This document shows, one piece after another, positions 1 through 10,004 of a stretch of 64,000 bases of DNA. The notes under the pieces are model-generated. The model saw only the letters and a list, made by a program, of their open reading frames with translations, was not told the DNA's origin and searched no databases. Position 1 is the first letter of the stretch. Each line of letters begins with the position of its first letter. Origin of the DNA: Drosophila miranda (taxonomy: Eukaryota; Arthropoda; Insecta; Diptera; Drosophilidae); assembly GCF_003369915.1 (NCBI RefSeq), contig NW_022881603.1, forward strand, positions 22,131,515 through 22,195,514. Reading direction: 5' to 3'. Made by a program: the position numbers and the translations under genes.

Positions 1-309
1 TAGTCGGCCGATTGGGGATAAAAAACATTATCTCCACAGGTACCATCGATGGATATTTTGATAATGGATAATCTACTCGTACTATTTGTTTGAAATTGAA
101 ATTTATTTGACTTATGATTAATTGGCTTTGACGAAATCATTGGATTACAATTGGATTAAATTGAAGCCGGATGTTAATTAAATGATGCATTATTCAAAGT
201 ATATAAAAACATAAATACTATATAGATTTTATCAGTTTTTACTGGCAAAAGGATGCAGGACGCTTGTTTTTATTGGAATTGGTAAAAACAAGATCAGTAA
301 AATGCTGTG

Positions 310-357
310 TCAGGTGGAATCCTCTGAGCTATCGCTATAGGCGGCTAGAAGGGATAG
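310..357 (-). pseudogene. CG8435 3'-terminal fragment, ends preceding unit
   Basis: The reverse strand encodes the C-terminal residues AAYSDSSEDST and a TGA stop, identical to the end of the CG8435 gene at 29945-29992. The coding match stops at the lbk junction at 357/358, and the CG8435 3' UTR lies to the left. It is a by-product of the array breakpoint, not a gene. Confidence 0.85.
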
Positions 358-3171
358 CGCACTTAGCTACAATCATCTGGAGATTAACTGGTCCACGTTT
401 CGGGGTCTTCTATCGCTGCAGAGGCTTCAGCTAAAGTCAAACCAAATCCGATCGCTGCAGGACGGCGTCTTCTATGTCATGCGGAACATTGAGAGCATCG
501 AGCTGGATCACAACCAAATCAGTTCGCTCTCCCGGCAGGGCCTTTTCAACCTGACAAAGCTGCACCACCTCTCGCTGTCGAACAACTCTATCTCCCGCAT
601 CGAGCTGGACACTTGGGAGTTTACTCAGTCTCTAGAGTCCCTCGATCTGTCGCACAACTCCATCAGCGAGTTCAAGCCGCAGCATTTGGACTGCTTGCAG
701 CGATTGCAGCAGCTCAATTTGGCCCACAACAAACTGCAGTATCTACAGGAAAACACCTTCGATTGCGTTAAGAATCTAGAGGAATTAAATTTACGTCGCA
801 ATCGTCTGACCTGGATCATTGAGGATCAGAGTGCCGTTGCACCGTTCAAGGCCCTGCGCAAGCTGCGACGCCTCGATCTGCACGGCAATAATTTGAAACA
901 GATCAGTGGCAAAGCCCTCAGTGGCCTTAATAACTTGGAGCTGCTGAATCTAGGCTCGAATGCTCTCGCCAGCATCCAGCCGAATGCGTTCGAGCACATG
1001 CTCCGACTGCAGAAGTTGATCTTCAAGTCCCTGAACTTCATTTGCGACTGCGAGCTCATTTGGTTCCGCCAGTGGCTACAGAGTCACTTTGCCATGCAGG
1101 CCCCCCAGTTACTGGCCACCGTGGTCTGTGGCTATCCCGAGCATCTGCTGGATCGTCAGCTGCTCACACTGACCAACTCGGAGCTGATATGTGGTGAGTA
1201 GATGCCTAGACCCAATGCCTCTTCACCGAATCCAATAATCTAAAGCTAAAATTTCCCTAGCTGACTCGCCGAAACCAAAGCTTAAACGGGAGCCGGACAA
1301 TATGTTGGCCGTGAAGGGTGCCAACATCACATTGGAATGCATTGCCAGCTCTCCCACAGCCGCCTCACTGGCGGCCGCCGATGAGCTAAAGATCAAGTGG
1401 CGCCACGACAATCAGCACATTCAGGAGCGTCCAGGGGCCCTGCACGATGGAGCCAGCACAGAGACTCAAATCCATCACGACCAGAGCACCAATCAGACCA
1501 GCATCTATGGATATCTACGGCTGACCAATGTGACCTACGAGAGTGCAGGACGCTTTCAGTGTGTGGTCTCCAATGCCTTTGGGACGACCTATGCGCAAAA
1601 GTTCAAGATATCCATAGGAAGTAAGTACCACATGCCACATAATCGTATCGGTTTCACTCACAATAATCGTAATGTTCTCTCTTTAAAAGTTCATCCCAGT
1701 TTCATGCACGTGCCTTCTAACCTCACACTGGACGCCGGCGAAACAGCCAGACTTGTGTGCTCCGCCAGTGGAGACCCTATGCCGGAGATAGCTCTGCAAA
1801 AGTTTGGGGCCACTGATTTCCCAGCGGCTACCGAGCGTCGCCTTCAAGTTATACGCGAGGAAAACGCCTTTCTCATAACCAACGCCAAGCCCAGCGACTC
1901 GGGCATTTACACGTGCACGGCGGAGAGCGCTGCTGGCGAGATCAAGGTGAACGCCACGCTGATGGTGAATGGTACATGTGGCAAAGCATCTGCTTTTGGG
2001 GCTCCTAGTGATGTTTCTTTCCCTACTATAGACAAGCCACAGCATTCCATTCCCCTGGTGCATCAGGAGGTAGTTGTCGGGCGCACGTGTGTGCTTGAGT
2101 GCCTCAGTGAGGCAGCGAACGCAGAGCTGGAGCTGGAGCATCCCCACCGCGAATGGTTTAAGGAGAACAAGCCGATCGACATCTCACCAACGACCACGGA
2201 AGGAGAGCGCTACTACTTTACGAGCAGCAAGGAACTGCTCGTGATTCTGAACGCCCAATCGAATGATGCGGGACACTATCGCTGCGAGATTACGGACAAT
2301 TCGCGCACTCTCACCCTGCAGTCGGAGCTGGTGGTGGTCAAGGAGAATCTCAATTGGGATGTTCTGCTGCTGGGTATAGTCCTGCTGACTGTGACCTGCG
2401 TCCTGGTCGATTGCTGCATCATTTGGTGCACCCTGCGCTACCAGAAGCGAAAGTTCCTGCTGAGCCTTGCTGCCGAACGGCTGGCAGCGCGCACCCACGC
2501 CAGTCAGCACTCCACTCTGGACAAGGATCAAACCCATTTGACAACGTTGAATCGCACCATGCTGAGGCCCCACCAGTCCCAGCTTGTTCTAGATGGTATT
2601 CCTTCCCAGCAGCAGCCAGCGCAACTGCGACCGCGCAGTCTCGATCTGGGATGCGGCGATAGCGAGGGGGGGGCTCCAGGAGCAACGCTGCCTGGAGCAG
2701 GGTCTGACGCTCAGCTATCTGCAGCAAACCGACTTAGAGGCACAGCAGGATCATCTGTCCAGCAAGGATTCGGGTACTGGCTCGGATGCGGCAGTCAAGC
2801 GCAGCCTGGAGGACTTTGCCGTGGCCATGAGCACCAGGCATAAGAATCACCCGCACACAGATGACGAAGAAGATGGAGACAATGATCTGCAATATGCTCC
2901 CACACGAGCTCTGGGCATCTCAGAGTACGACGACTTGGAGTTGTATGAGCTGACTCATTCGGTGGCCGACGCCGATCAGCAGCATTTCCTGCAAAACAAC
3001 AATCACAACTACGATGGGGGCGGTGGTGCAGGTGCGGGTGGTGGTGGTGTGGCAGGTGCAGCACCTAAAGTGCTTCCACGTAAATGCAGCTCCGGTGCTG
3101 GTGCCGGTGTCAGTGGAAGTGCTGCCAGCAGTTACAACGCCATTCAGCAGGCCACCACAGTGGACATCTAA
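358..3171 (+). pseudogene. lbk: lambik (LRIG-type LRR-Ig receptor) copy 1, 5'-truncated, frameshifted
   Basis: This is a partial copy of the fly LRIG protein lambik, a single-pass membrane protein with leucine-rich repeats and three Ig domains. The coding sequence enters in mid-LRR at the junction, and the first available Met is at 479. About eight LRRs and a cysteine-rich LRR C-cap precede intron 1 (1194-1260, GTGAGT...CCTAG). Ig1, intron 2 (1621-1689), Ig2 with the LRIG-typical motif TDFPAATERR, intron 3 (1972-2031) and Ig3 follow. Then come a TM helix (about 2356-2425) and a cytoplasmic tail ending in TTVDI with TAA at 3169-3171. Introns 2 and 3 are multiples of 3 with no stop, so they read through. 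A net 32-nt deletion near 2678 shifts the frame in the tail and ends the reading frame at 2843. No promoter, signal peptide or N-terminal LRRs are present. The family call rests on the LRR/Ig order and motif; the gene symbol on synteny with CG8435 and Ptp52F. Confidence 0.85.
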
Positions 3172-3216
3172 GAGAAGGCTAAACCAAATTAAGAAAGCAG
3201 CAAAATATATACCAAA

Positions 3217-4270
3217 ACGAGGGGGAACGTTGTGAGTTGCTGCGGACACCGCAACTCTACAGTTATACCCGATACTAAGTCAGTATGGCTCTCCTCCGGC
3301 AGACGCTGCTAATATTAAACGACACGACAAAGAGTGCGTGCGAGAGAGACAGAAAATCAGTCTGAGCGTGACGTCGGGCGCTGCGTAGCCAGTGCAAATT
3401 TATTTGTTCCTTTTGGCTATAAAAATTATCTGATCTGGTCCAGATTCAGCAATCTGATAGATATGGTCGTTATCTATGATTCTGCGTTTTTAGTTTTCTC
3501 AAATGTGCAATATTGTGGATGCAACAGATTTTCGTCCCTTGTGGGGGCGGAAGGGGGTGGGGCGAAATTCTGAGATATACGTTTTGTAGTGAGATCTAAC
3601 AGAAGTGCGGATACCAAATTTGGTTACTCTAGCCTTAATAGTCGCTGAGATTTGTGGATGCCCCAGATTTTCGTCCTTTGCGGGGGCGGAAGGGGGTGTG
3701 GCGAAATTTGGACACGAAACGGTCAAGGTCCGATATCACAGGAGTGTGGATACCAAATTTGGTTGCTCTGGCTCTTATAGGTTCTGAGATCCTTGAACTC
3801 ATATTTTGCAATTGGCAAAGCCGACCATGAAACCTGTGTTAGAGAGAGACAGAGCGAGAAAGAATGAAATTGTTTTCTTGATTCTGGCTGTAATAATTAT
3901 ACGATCTGGTTGAGATTTTACACTCTAGAACATATAGTCATCCTCTACGATTCTGCGTTTTTGGTTTTATCGTATCTTTAAAAATGTGGATGCCACAGAT
4001 TTTCGTCCTTTGTGGGGGCGATCACAGAAGTCTATCACAGAAGTCTGGATCCAAAACATCGTTGCTCTAGCTCTTATAGTCTTTGAGCACTAGGCGCTGA
4101 AGGGGACGGACAGACGGACAGACAGACATGGCTCAATCGACTCGGCTATTGATGCTGATCAAGAATATATATACTTTATGGGGTCGGAAACGATTCCTTC
4201 TGGACGTTACACACATCCACTTTTACCACAAATCTAATATACCCCAATACTCATTTTGAGTATCGGGTAT
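3217..4270 (-). mobile_element. DINE-1/INE-1 element in lbk 3' UTR, unit 1
   Basis: The block runs from CGAGGGGGAACGTTG to GAGTATCGGGTAT and contains the hallmark ACCCGATACT ends, GGACAGACGGACAGACAG tract and AAGAATATATATACTTTA. These match the INE-1/DINE-1 family of non-autonomous Helentron-like repeats. It has no coding capacity. It lies 46 bp after the lbk stop codon in every unit, so it was present before amplification. Confidence 0.85.
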
Positions 4271-5448
4271 AAAAACAAAACAAGTGGCCTGTGGCTGCCC
4301 CACCGTGACCCGCCACACCCCAAAATGAACAAAGACTGTTTAAACCGAAATTTGTAATGTTTAATCGCACTCCCATGGAGGAGAGCGAACCAGAGAGAGG
4401 AGGCCTTATCTATTGCCTATGCTATTGATTGCTATTCTATGTATGACAGCTATAGAAACATACCAGTGTCTTCGTAATTTATGAAATAAATCATTTAAAT
4501 GGATTAACTATTATACCTATTATAACTAACCCTTATTGATAATCACCTGTATAGCCAGCCGTACCGTATGCCTAGGACATACCCATCGTGTATTTTATAA
4601 TTTTGTTTCGCTTGTGATATTATTTATTATTTTGATTGCCCGAGTTTTAAGCGTAACATAAAACACACACACACACTCTCACATTATTCATTCTGTAAAT
4701 AGCCCATAGTTTAGCTCTAACTAAACCACAAGTAATTTTGTAAGTCTATCCACACCCAACACTACGATCCACGAAATGGACTTCTGTAGAGTGGGGTGGG
4801 AGTGGGTACTGTTCGGGGCAGAACCCAGCCGATTAGCTGCTTGCCAAATAGCACCTAATTCTTAGCCCTCAGCCGCTTATTTTGTTTGTTACTTATGTCT
4901 ATGTCACTCATTTGTTTGTTAAAGCTTTGCGCTTGCTTGCCCTGCTAAACGCTCTCTGCCAGCTCGCTCTTCGCTATCACCGCTTTGCGTCTGCCTACCG
5001 ACGTCGGCCGAGCGAAGCTGCGCTTAGCGATCGGAGCGGCAATGTAAAGGGCAGGCAAGCCACACTTGCAATTTGGATGTCGTTAAAGAACATATCGTAA
5101 TTTTATTTCTGCGCAGAGTTTTATTTAATTCGAAATAATTAGTCGGCCGATTGGGGATAAAAAACATTATCTCCACAGGTACCATCGATGGATATTTTGA
5201 TAATGGATAATCTACTCGTACTATTTGTTTGAAATTGAAATTTATTTGACTTATGATTAATTGGCTTTGACGAAATCATTGGATTACAATTGGATTAAAT
5301 TGAAGCCGGATGTTAATTAAATGATGCATTATTCAAAGTATATAAAAACATAAATACTATATAGATTTTATCAGTTTTTACTGGCAAAAGGATGCAGGAC
5401 GCTTGTTTTTATTGGAATTGGTAAAAACAAGATCAGTAAAATGCTGTG

Positions 5449-5496
5449 TCAGGTGGAATCCTCTGAGCTATCGCTATAGGCGGCTAGAAGGGATAG
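5449..5496 (-). pseudogene. CG8435 3'-terminal fragment, ends unit 1
   Basis: The same 16-codon antisense CG8435 end (YSDSSEDST, TGA) is joined to the lbk LRR exon of unit 2. Confidence 0.85.
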
Positions 5497-8334
5497 CGCA
5501 CTTAGCTACAATCATCTGGAGATTAACTGGTCCACGTTTCGGGGTCTTCTATCGCTGCAGAGGCTTCAGCTAAAGTCAAACCAAATCCGATCGCTGCAGG
5601 ACGGCGTCTTCTATGTCATGCGGAACATTGAGAGCATCGAGCTGGATCACAACCAAATCAGTTCGCTCTCCCGGCAGGGCCTTTTCAACCTGACAAAGCT
5701 GCACTACCTCTCGATGTCGAACAACTCTATCTCCCGCATCGAGCTGGACACTTGGGAGTTTACTCAGTCTCTAGAGTCCCTCGATCTGTCGCACAACTCC
5801 ATCAGCGAGTTCAAGCCGCAGCATTTGGACTGCTTGCAGCGATTGAAGCAGCTCAATTTGGCCCACAACAAACTGCAGTATCTACAGGAAAACACCTTCG
5901 ATTGCGTTAAGAATCTAGAGGAATTAAATTTACGTCGCAATCGTCTGACCTGGATCATTGAGGATCAGAGTGCCGTTGCACCGTTCAAGGCCCTGCGCAA
6001 GCTGCGACGCCTCGATCTGCACGGCAATAATTTGAAACAGATCAGTGGCAAAGCCCTCAGTGGCCTTAATAACTTGGAGCTGCTGAATCTAGGCTCGAAT
6101 GCTCTCGCCAGCATCCAGCCGAATGCGTTCGAGCCGACTGCAGAAGTTGATCTTCAAGTCCCTGAACTTCATTTGCGACTGCGAGCTCATTTGGTTCCGC
6201 CAGTGGCTACAGAGTCACTTTGCCATGCAGGCCCCCCAGTTACTGGCCACCGTGGTCTGTGGCTATCCCGAGCATCTGCTGGATCGTCAGCTGCTCACAC
6301 TGACCAACTCGGAGCTGATATGTGGTGAGTAGATGCCTAAACCCAATGCCTCTTCACCGAATCCAATAATCTAAAGCTAAAATTTCCCTAGCTGACTCGC
6401 CGAAACCAAAGCTTAAACAGGAGCCGGACAATATGTTGGCCGTGAAGGGTGCCAACATCACATTGGAATGCATTGCCAGCTCTCCCACAGCCGCCTCACT
6501 GGCGGCCGCCGATGAGCTAAAGATCAAGTGGCGCCACGACAATCAGCACATTCAGGAGCGTCCAGGGGCCCTGCACGATGGAGCCAGCACAGAGACTCAA
6601 ATCCATCACGACCAGAGCACCAATCAGACCAGCATCTATGGATATCTACGGCTGACCAATGTGACCTACGAGAGTGCAGGACGCTTTCAGTGTGTGGTCT
6701 CCAATGCCTTTGGGACGACCTATGCGCAAAAGTTCAAGATATCCATAGGAAGTAAGTACCACATGCCACATAATCGTATCGGTTTCACTCACAATAATCG
6801 TAATGTTCTCTCTTTAAAAGTTCATCCCAGTTTCATGCACGTGCCTTCTAACCTCACACTGGACGCCGGCGAAACAGCCAGACTTGTGTGCTCCGCCAGT
6901 GGAGACCCTATGCCGGAGATAGCTCTGCAAAAGTTTGGGGCCACTGATTTCCCAGCGGCTACCGAGCGTCGCCTTCAAGTTATACGCGAGGAAAACGCCT
7001 TTCTCATAACCAACGCCAAGCCCAGCGACTCGAGCATTTACACGTGCACGGCGGAGAGCGCTGCTGGCGAGATCAAGGTGAACGCCACGCTGATGGTGAA
7101 TGGTACATGTGGCAAAGCATCTGCTTTTGGGGCTCCTAGTGATGTTTCTTTCCCTACTATAGACAAGCCACAGCATTCCATTCCCCTGGTGCATCAGGAG
7201 GTGGTTGTCGGGCGCACGTGTGTGCTTGAGTGCCTCAGTGAGGCAGCGAACGCAGAGCTGGAGCTGGAGCATCCCCACCGCGAATGGTTTAAGGAGAACA
7301 AGCCGATCGACATCTCACCAACGACGGCGGAAGGAGAGCGCTACTACTTTACGAGCAGCAAGGAACTGCTCGTGATTCTGAACGCCCAATCGAATGATGC
7401 GGGACACTATCGCTGCGAGATTACGGACAATTCGCGCACTCTCACCCTGCAGTCGGAGCTGGTGGTGGTCAAGGAGAATCTCAATTGGGATGTTCTGCTG
7501 CTGGGTATAGTCCTGCTGACTGTGACCTGCGTCCTGGTCGATTGCTGCATCATTTGGTGCACCCTGCGCTACCAGAAGCGAAAGTTCCTGCTGAGCCTTG
7601 CTGCCGAACGGCTGGCAGCGCGCACCCACGCCAGTCAGCACTCCACTCTGGACAAGGATCAAACCAATTTGACAACGTTGAATCGCACCATGCTGAGGCC
7701 CCACCAGTCCCAGCTTGTTCTAGATGGTATTCCTTCCCAGCAGCAGCCAGCGCAACTGCGACCGCGCAGTCTCGATCTGGGATGCGGCGATAGCCAGGGG
7801 GGGGCTCACAGTCGACTTATTGTGACCACAACGCCTTCGTATGAGCAACGCTGCCTGGAGCAGGGTCTGACGCTCAGCTATCTGCAGCAAACCGACTTAG
7901 AGGCACAGCAGGATCATCTGTCCAGCAAGGATTCGGGTACTGGCTCGGATGCGGCAGTCAAGCGCAGCCTGGAGGACTTTGCCGTGGCCATGAGCACCAG
8001 GCATAAGAATCACCCGCACACAGATGACGAAGAAGATGGAGACAATGATCTGCAATATGCTCCCACACGAGCTCTGGGCATCTCAGAGTACGACGACTTG
8101 GAGTTGTATGAGCTGACTCATTCGGTGGCCGACGCCGATCAGCAGCATTTCCTGCAAAACAACAATCACAACTACGATGGGGGCGGTGGTGCAGGTGCGG
8201 GTGGTGGTGGTGTGGCAGGTGCAGCACCTAAAGTGCTTCCACGTAAATGCAGCGCCGGTGCTGGTGCCGGTGTCAGTGGAAGTGCTGCCAGCAGTTACAA
8301 CGCCATTCAGCAGGCCACCACAGTGGACATCTAA
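5497..8334 (+). pseudogene. lbk: lambik copy 2, 5'-truncated, 8-nt deletion in LRRs
   Basis: Domain order is as in copy 1, with introns at 6325-6391, 6752-6820 and 7103-7162. Loss of 8 nt near 6133 (the codons for HML in the last LRR are disrupted) shifts the LRR frame into an out-of-frame run ending at 6328. Downstream, from 6433 to the TAA at 8332-8334, the Ig1-Ig2-Ig3-TM-tail frame is open for 633 codons with introns 2 and 3 read through. This copy keeps the tail segment that is deleted in copy 1, so the two lesions arose independently. It lacks the 5' half of the gene like the other copies. Confidence 0.85.
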
Positions 8335-8379
8335 GAGAAGGCTAAACCAAATTAAGAAAGCAGCAAAATATATACCAAA

Positions 8380-9433
8380 ACGAGGGGGAACGTTGTGAGT
8401 TGCTGCGGACACCGCAACTCTACAGTTATACCCGATACTAAGTCAGTATGGCTCTCCTCCGGCAGACGCTGCTAATATTAAACGACACGACAAAGAGTGC
8501 GTGCGAGAGAGACAGAAAATCAGTCTGAGCGTGACGTCGGGCGCTGCGTAGCCAGTGCAAATTTATTTGTTCCTTTTGGCTATAAAAATTATCTGATCTG
8601 GTCCAGATTCAGCAATCTGATAGATATGGTCGTTATCTATGATTCTGCGTTTTTAGTTTTCTCAAATGTGCAATATTGTGGATGCAACAGATTTTCGTCC
8701 CTTGTGGGGGCGGAAGGGGGTGGGGCGAAATTCTGAGATATACGTTTTGTAGTGAGATCTAACAGAAGTGCGGATACCAAATTTGGTTACTCTAGCCTTA
8801 ATAGTCTCTGAGATTTGTGGATGCCCCAGATTTTCGTCCTTTGCGGGGGCGGAAGGGGGTGTGGCGAAATTTGGACACGAAACGGTCAAGGTCCGATATC
8901 ACAGGAGTGTGGATACCAAATTTGGTTGCTCTGGCTCTTATAGGTTCTGAGATCCTTGAACTCATATTTTGCAATTGGCAAAGCCGACCATGAAACCTGT
9001 GTTAGATAGAGACAGAGCGAGAAAGAATGAAATTGTTATCTTGATTCTGGCTGTAATAATTATACGATCTGGTTGAGATTTTACACTCTAGAACATATAG
9101 TCATCCTCTACGATTCTGCGTTTTTGGTTTTATCGTATCTTTAAAAATGTGGATGCCACAGATTTTCGTCCTTTGTGGGGGCGATCACAGAAGTCTATCA
9201 CAGAAGTCTGGATCCAAAACATCGTTGCTCTAGCTCTTATAGTCTTTGAGCACTAGGCGCTGAAGGGGACGGACAGACGGACAGACAGACATGGCTCAAT
9301 CGACTCGGCTATTGATGCTGATCAAGAATATATATACTTTATGGGGTCGGAAACGATTCCTTCTGGACGTTACACACATCCACTTTTACCACAAATCTAA
9401 TATACCCCAATACTCATTTTGAGTATCGGGTAT
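8380..9433 (-). mobile_element. DINE-1/INE-1 element, unit 2
   Basis: This is a near-identical copy of the unit 1 element at the same position after the lbk stop, ending GAGTATCGGGTAT. It is non-coding. Confidence 0.85.
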
Positions 9434-9688
9434 AAAAACAAAACAAGTGGCCTGTGGCTGCCCCACCGTGACCCGCCACACACCAAAATGAACAAAGACT
9501 GTTTAAACCGAAATTTGTAATGTTTAATCGCACTCCCATGGAGGAGAGCGAACCAGAGAGAGGAGGCCTTATCTATTGCCTATGCTATTGATTGCTATTC
9601 TATGTATTATAACTAACCCTTATTGATAATCACCTGTATAGCCAGGCGTACCGTATGCCTAGGACATACCCATCGTGTATTTTATAAG

Positions 9689-9798
9689 TGTAGTGTATTG
9701 ACACTCAGACTTAAGCACGCGTTGTCTTCAAGATTCTCTTTTATTCTATATCCCTTGGATGGTGTGACCGTATATAGATATTAATATAATACCTAACA
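9689..9798 (-). repeat. 3' LTR of gypsy-class element
   Basis: On the minus strand this 110-bp LTR begins TGTTAGGTATT and ends CACTACA. It contains CTATATA (TATA-like) and AATAAA, so it has minimal promoter and poly(A) signals despite its small size. Confidence 0.88.
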
Positions 9799-10004
9799 CG
9801 CCTCTCCTTAGATGTTTAATATACATGTCATTTACAAATCTATTTTCTTATAACAATTTGATTTGTGTACTTAATCTAATTAGCGTATATAAAATTTATG
9901 TGATTTCGTATTTTTCTTTCTTCTTAATCTGTTTAGTATTTGTTTCAGTGTTTAATTTGTACATAATTTGATTTCATAATTCCTTTCTTTATATTATTTT
10001 ATTG
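9799..10004 (-). other. 3' untranslated part of the gypsy-class element
   Basis: This is an A/T-rich stretch between the pol stop and the 3' LTR. No ORF is seen. It includes the polypurine tract next to the LTR. Confidence 0.7.

Larger units (their letters stand above)
358..5496 (+). repeat. Array unit 1
   Basis: This 5139-bp unit contains truncated lbk (358-3171), DINE-1 (about 3217-4270) and then lbk 3' flank and intergenic DNA. The stretch 4271-5448 holds a possible lbk poly(A) signal AATAAA at about 4484, a short CA microsatellite near 4665, and a GC-richer patch near 4930-5060. I see no supported gene in it. The unit ends with the antisense CG8435 3' end. Confidence 0.93.

Noticed and set aside
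625-3249. Long minus-strand ORFs across the lbk units (and equivalents in units 2-5)
   Set aside because: They are antisense shadows of the lbk exons with no domain or independent support; their recurrence only reflects unit duplication.
3334-3787. Small ORFs repeated inside each DINE-1
   Set aside because: DINE-1 is a non-coding element and these frames are incidental.
4882-5100. Short ORF (72-88 codons) repeated in every unit's intergenic part
   Set aside because: It is present in all units only because they are copies. Its end varies between units with small indels, and it has no recognisable domain.
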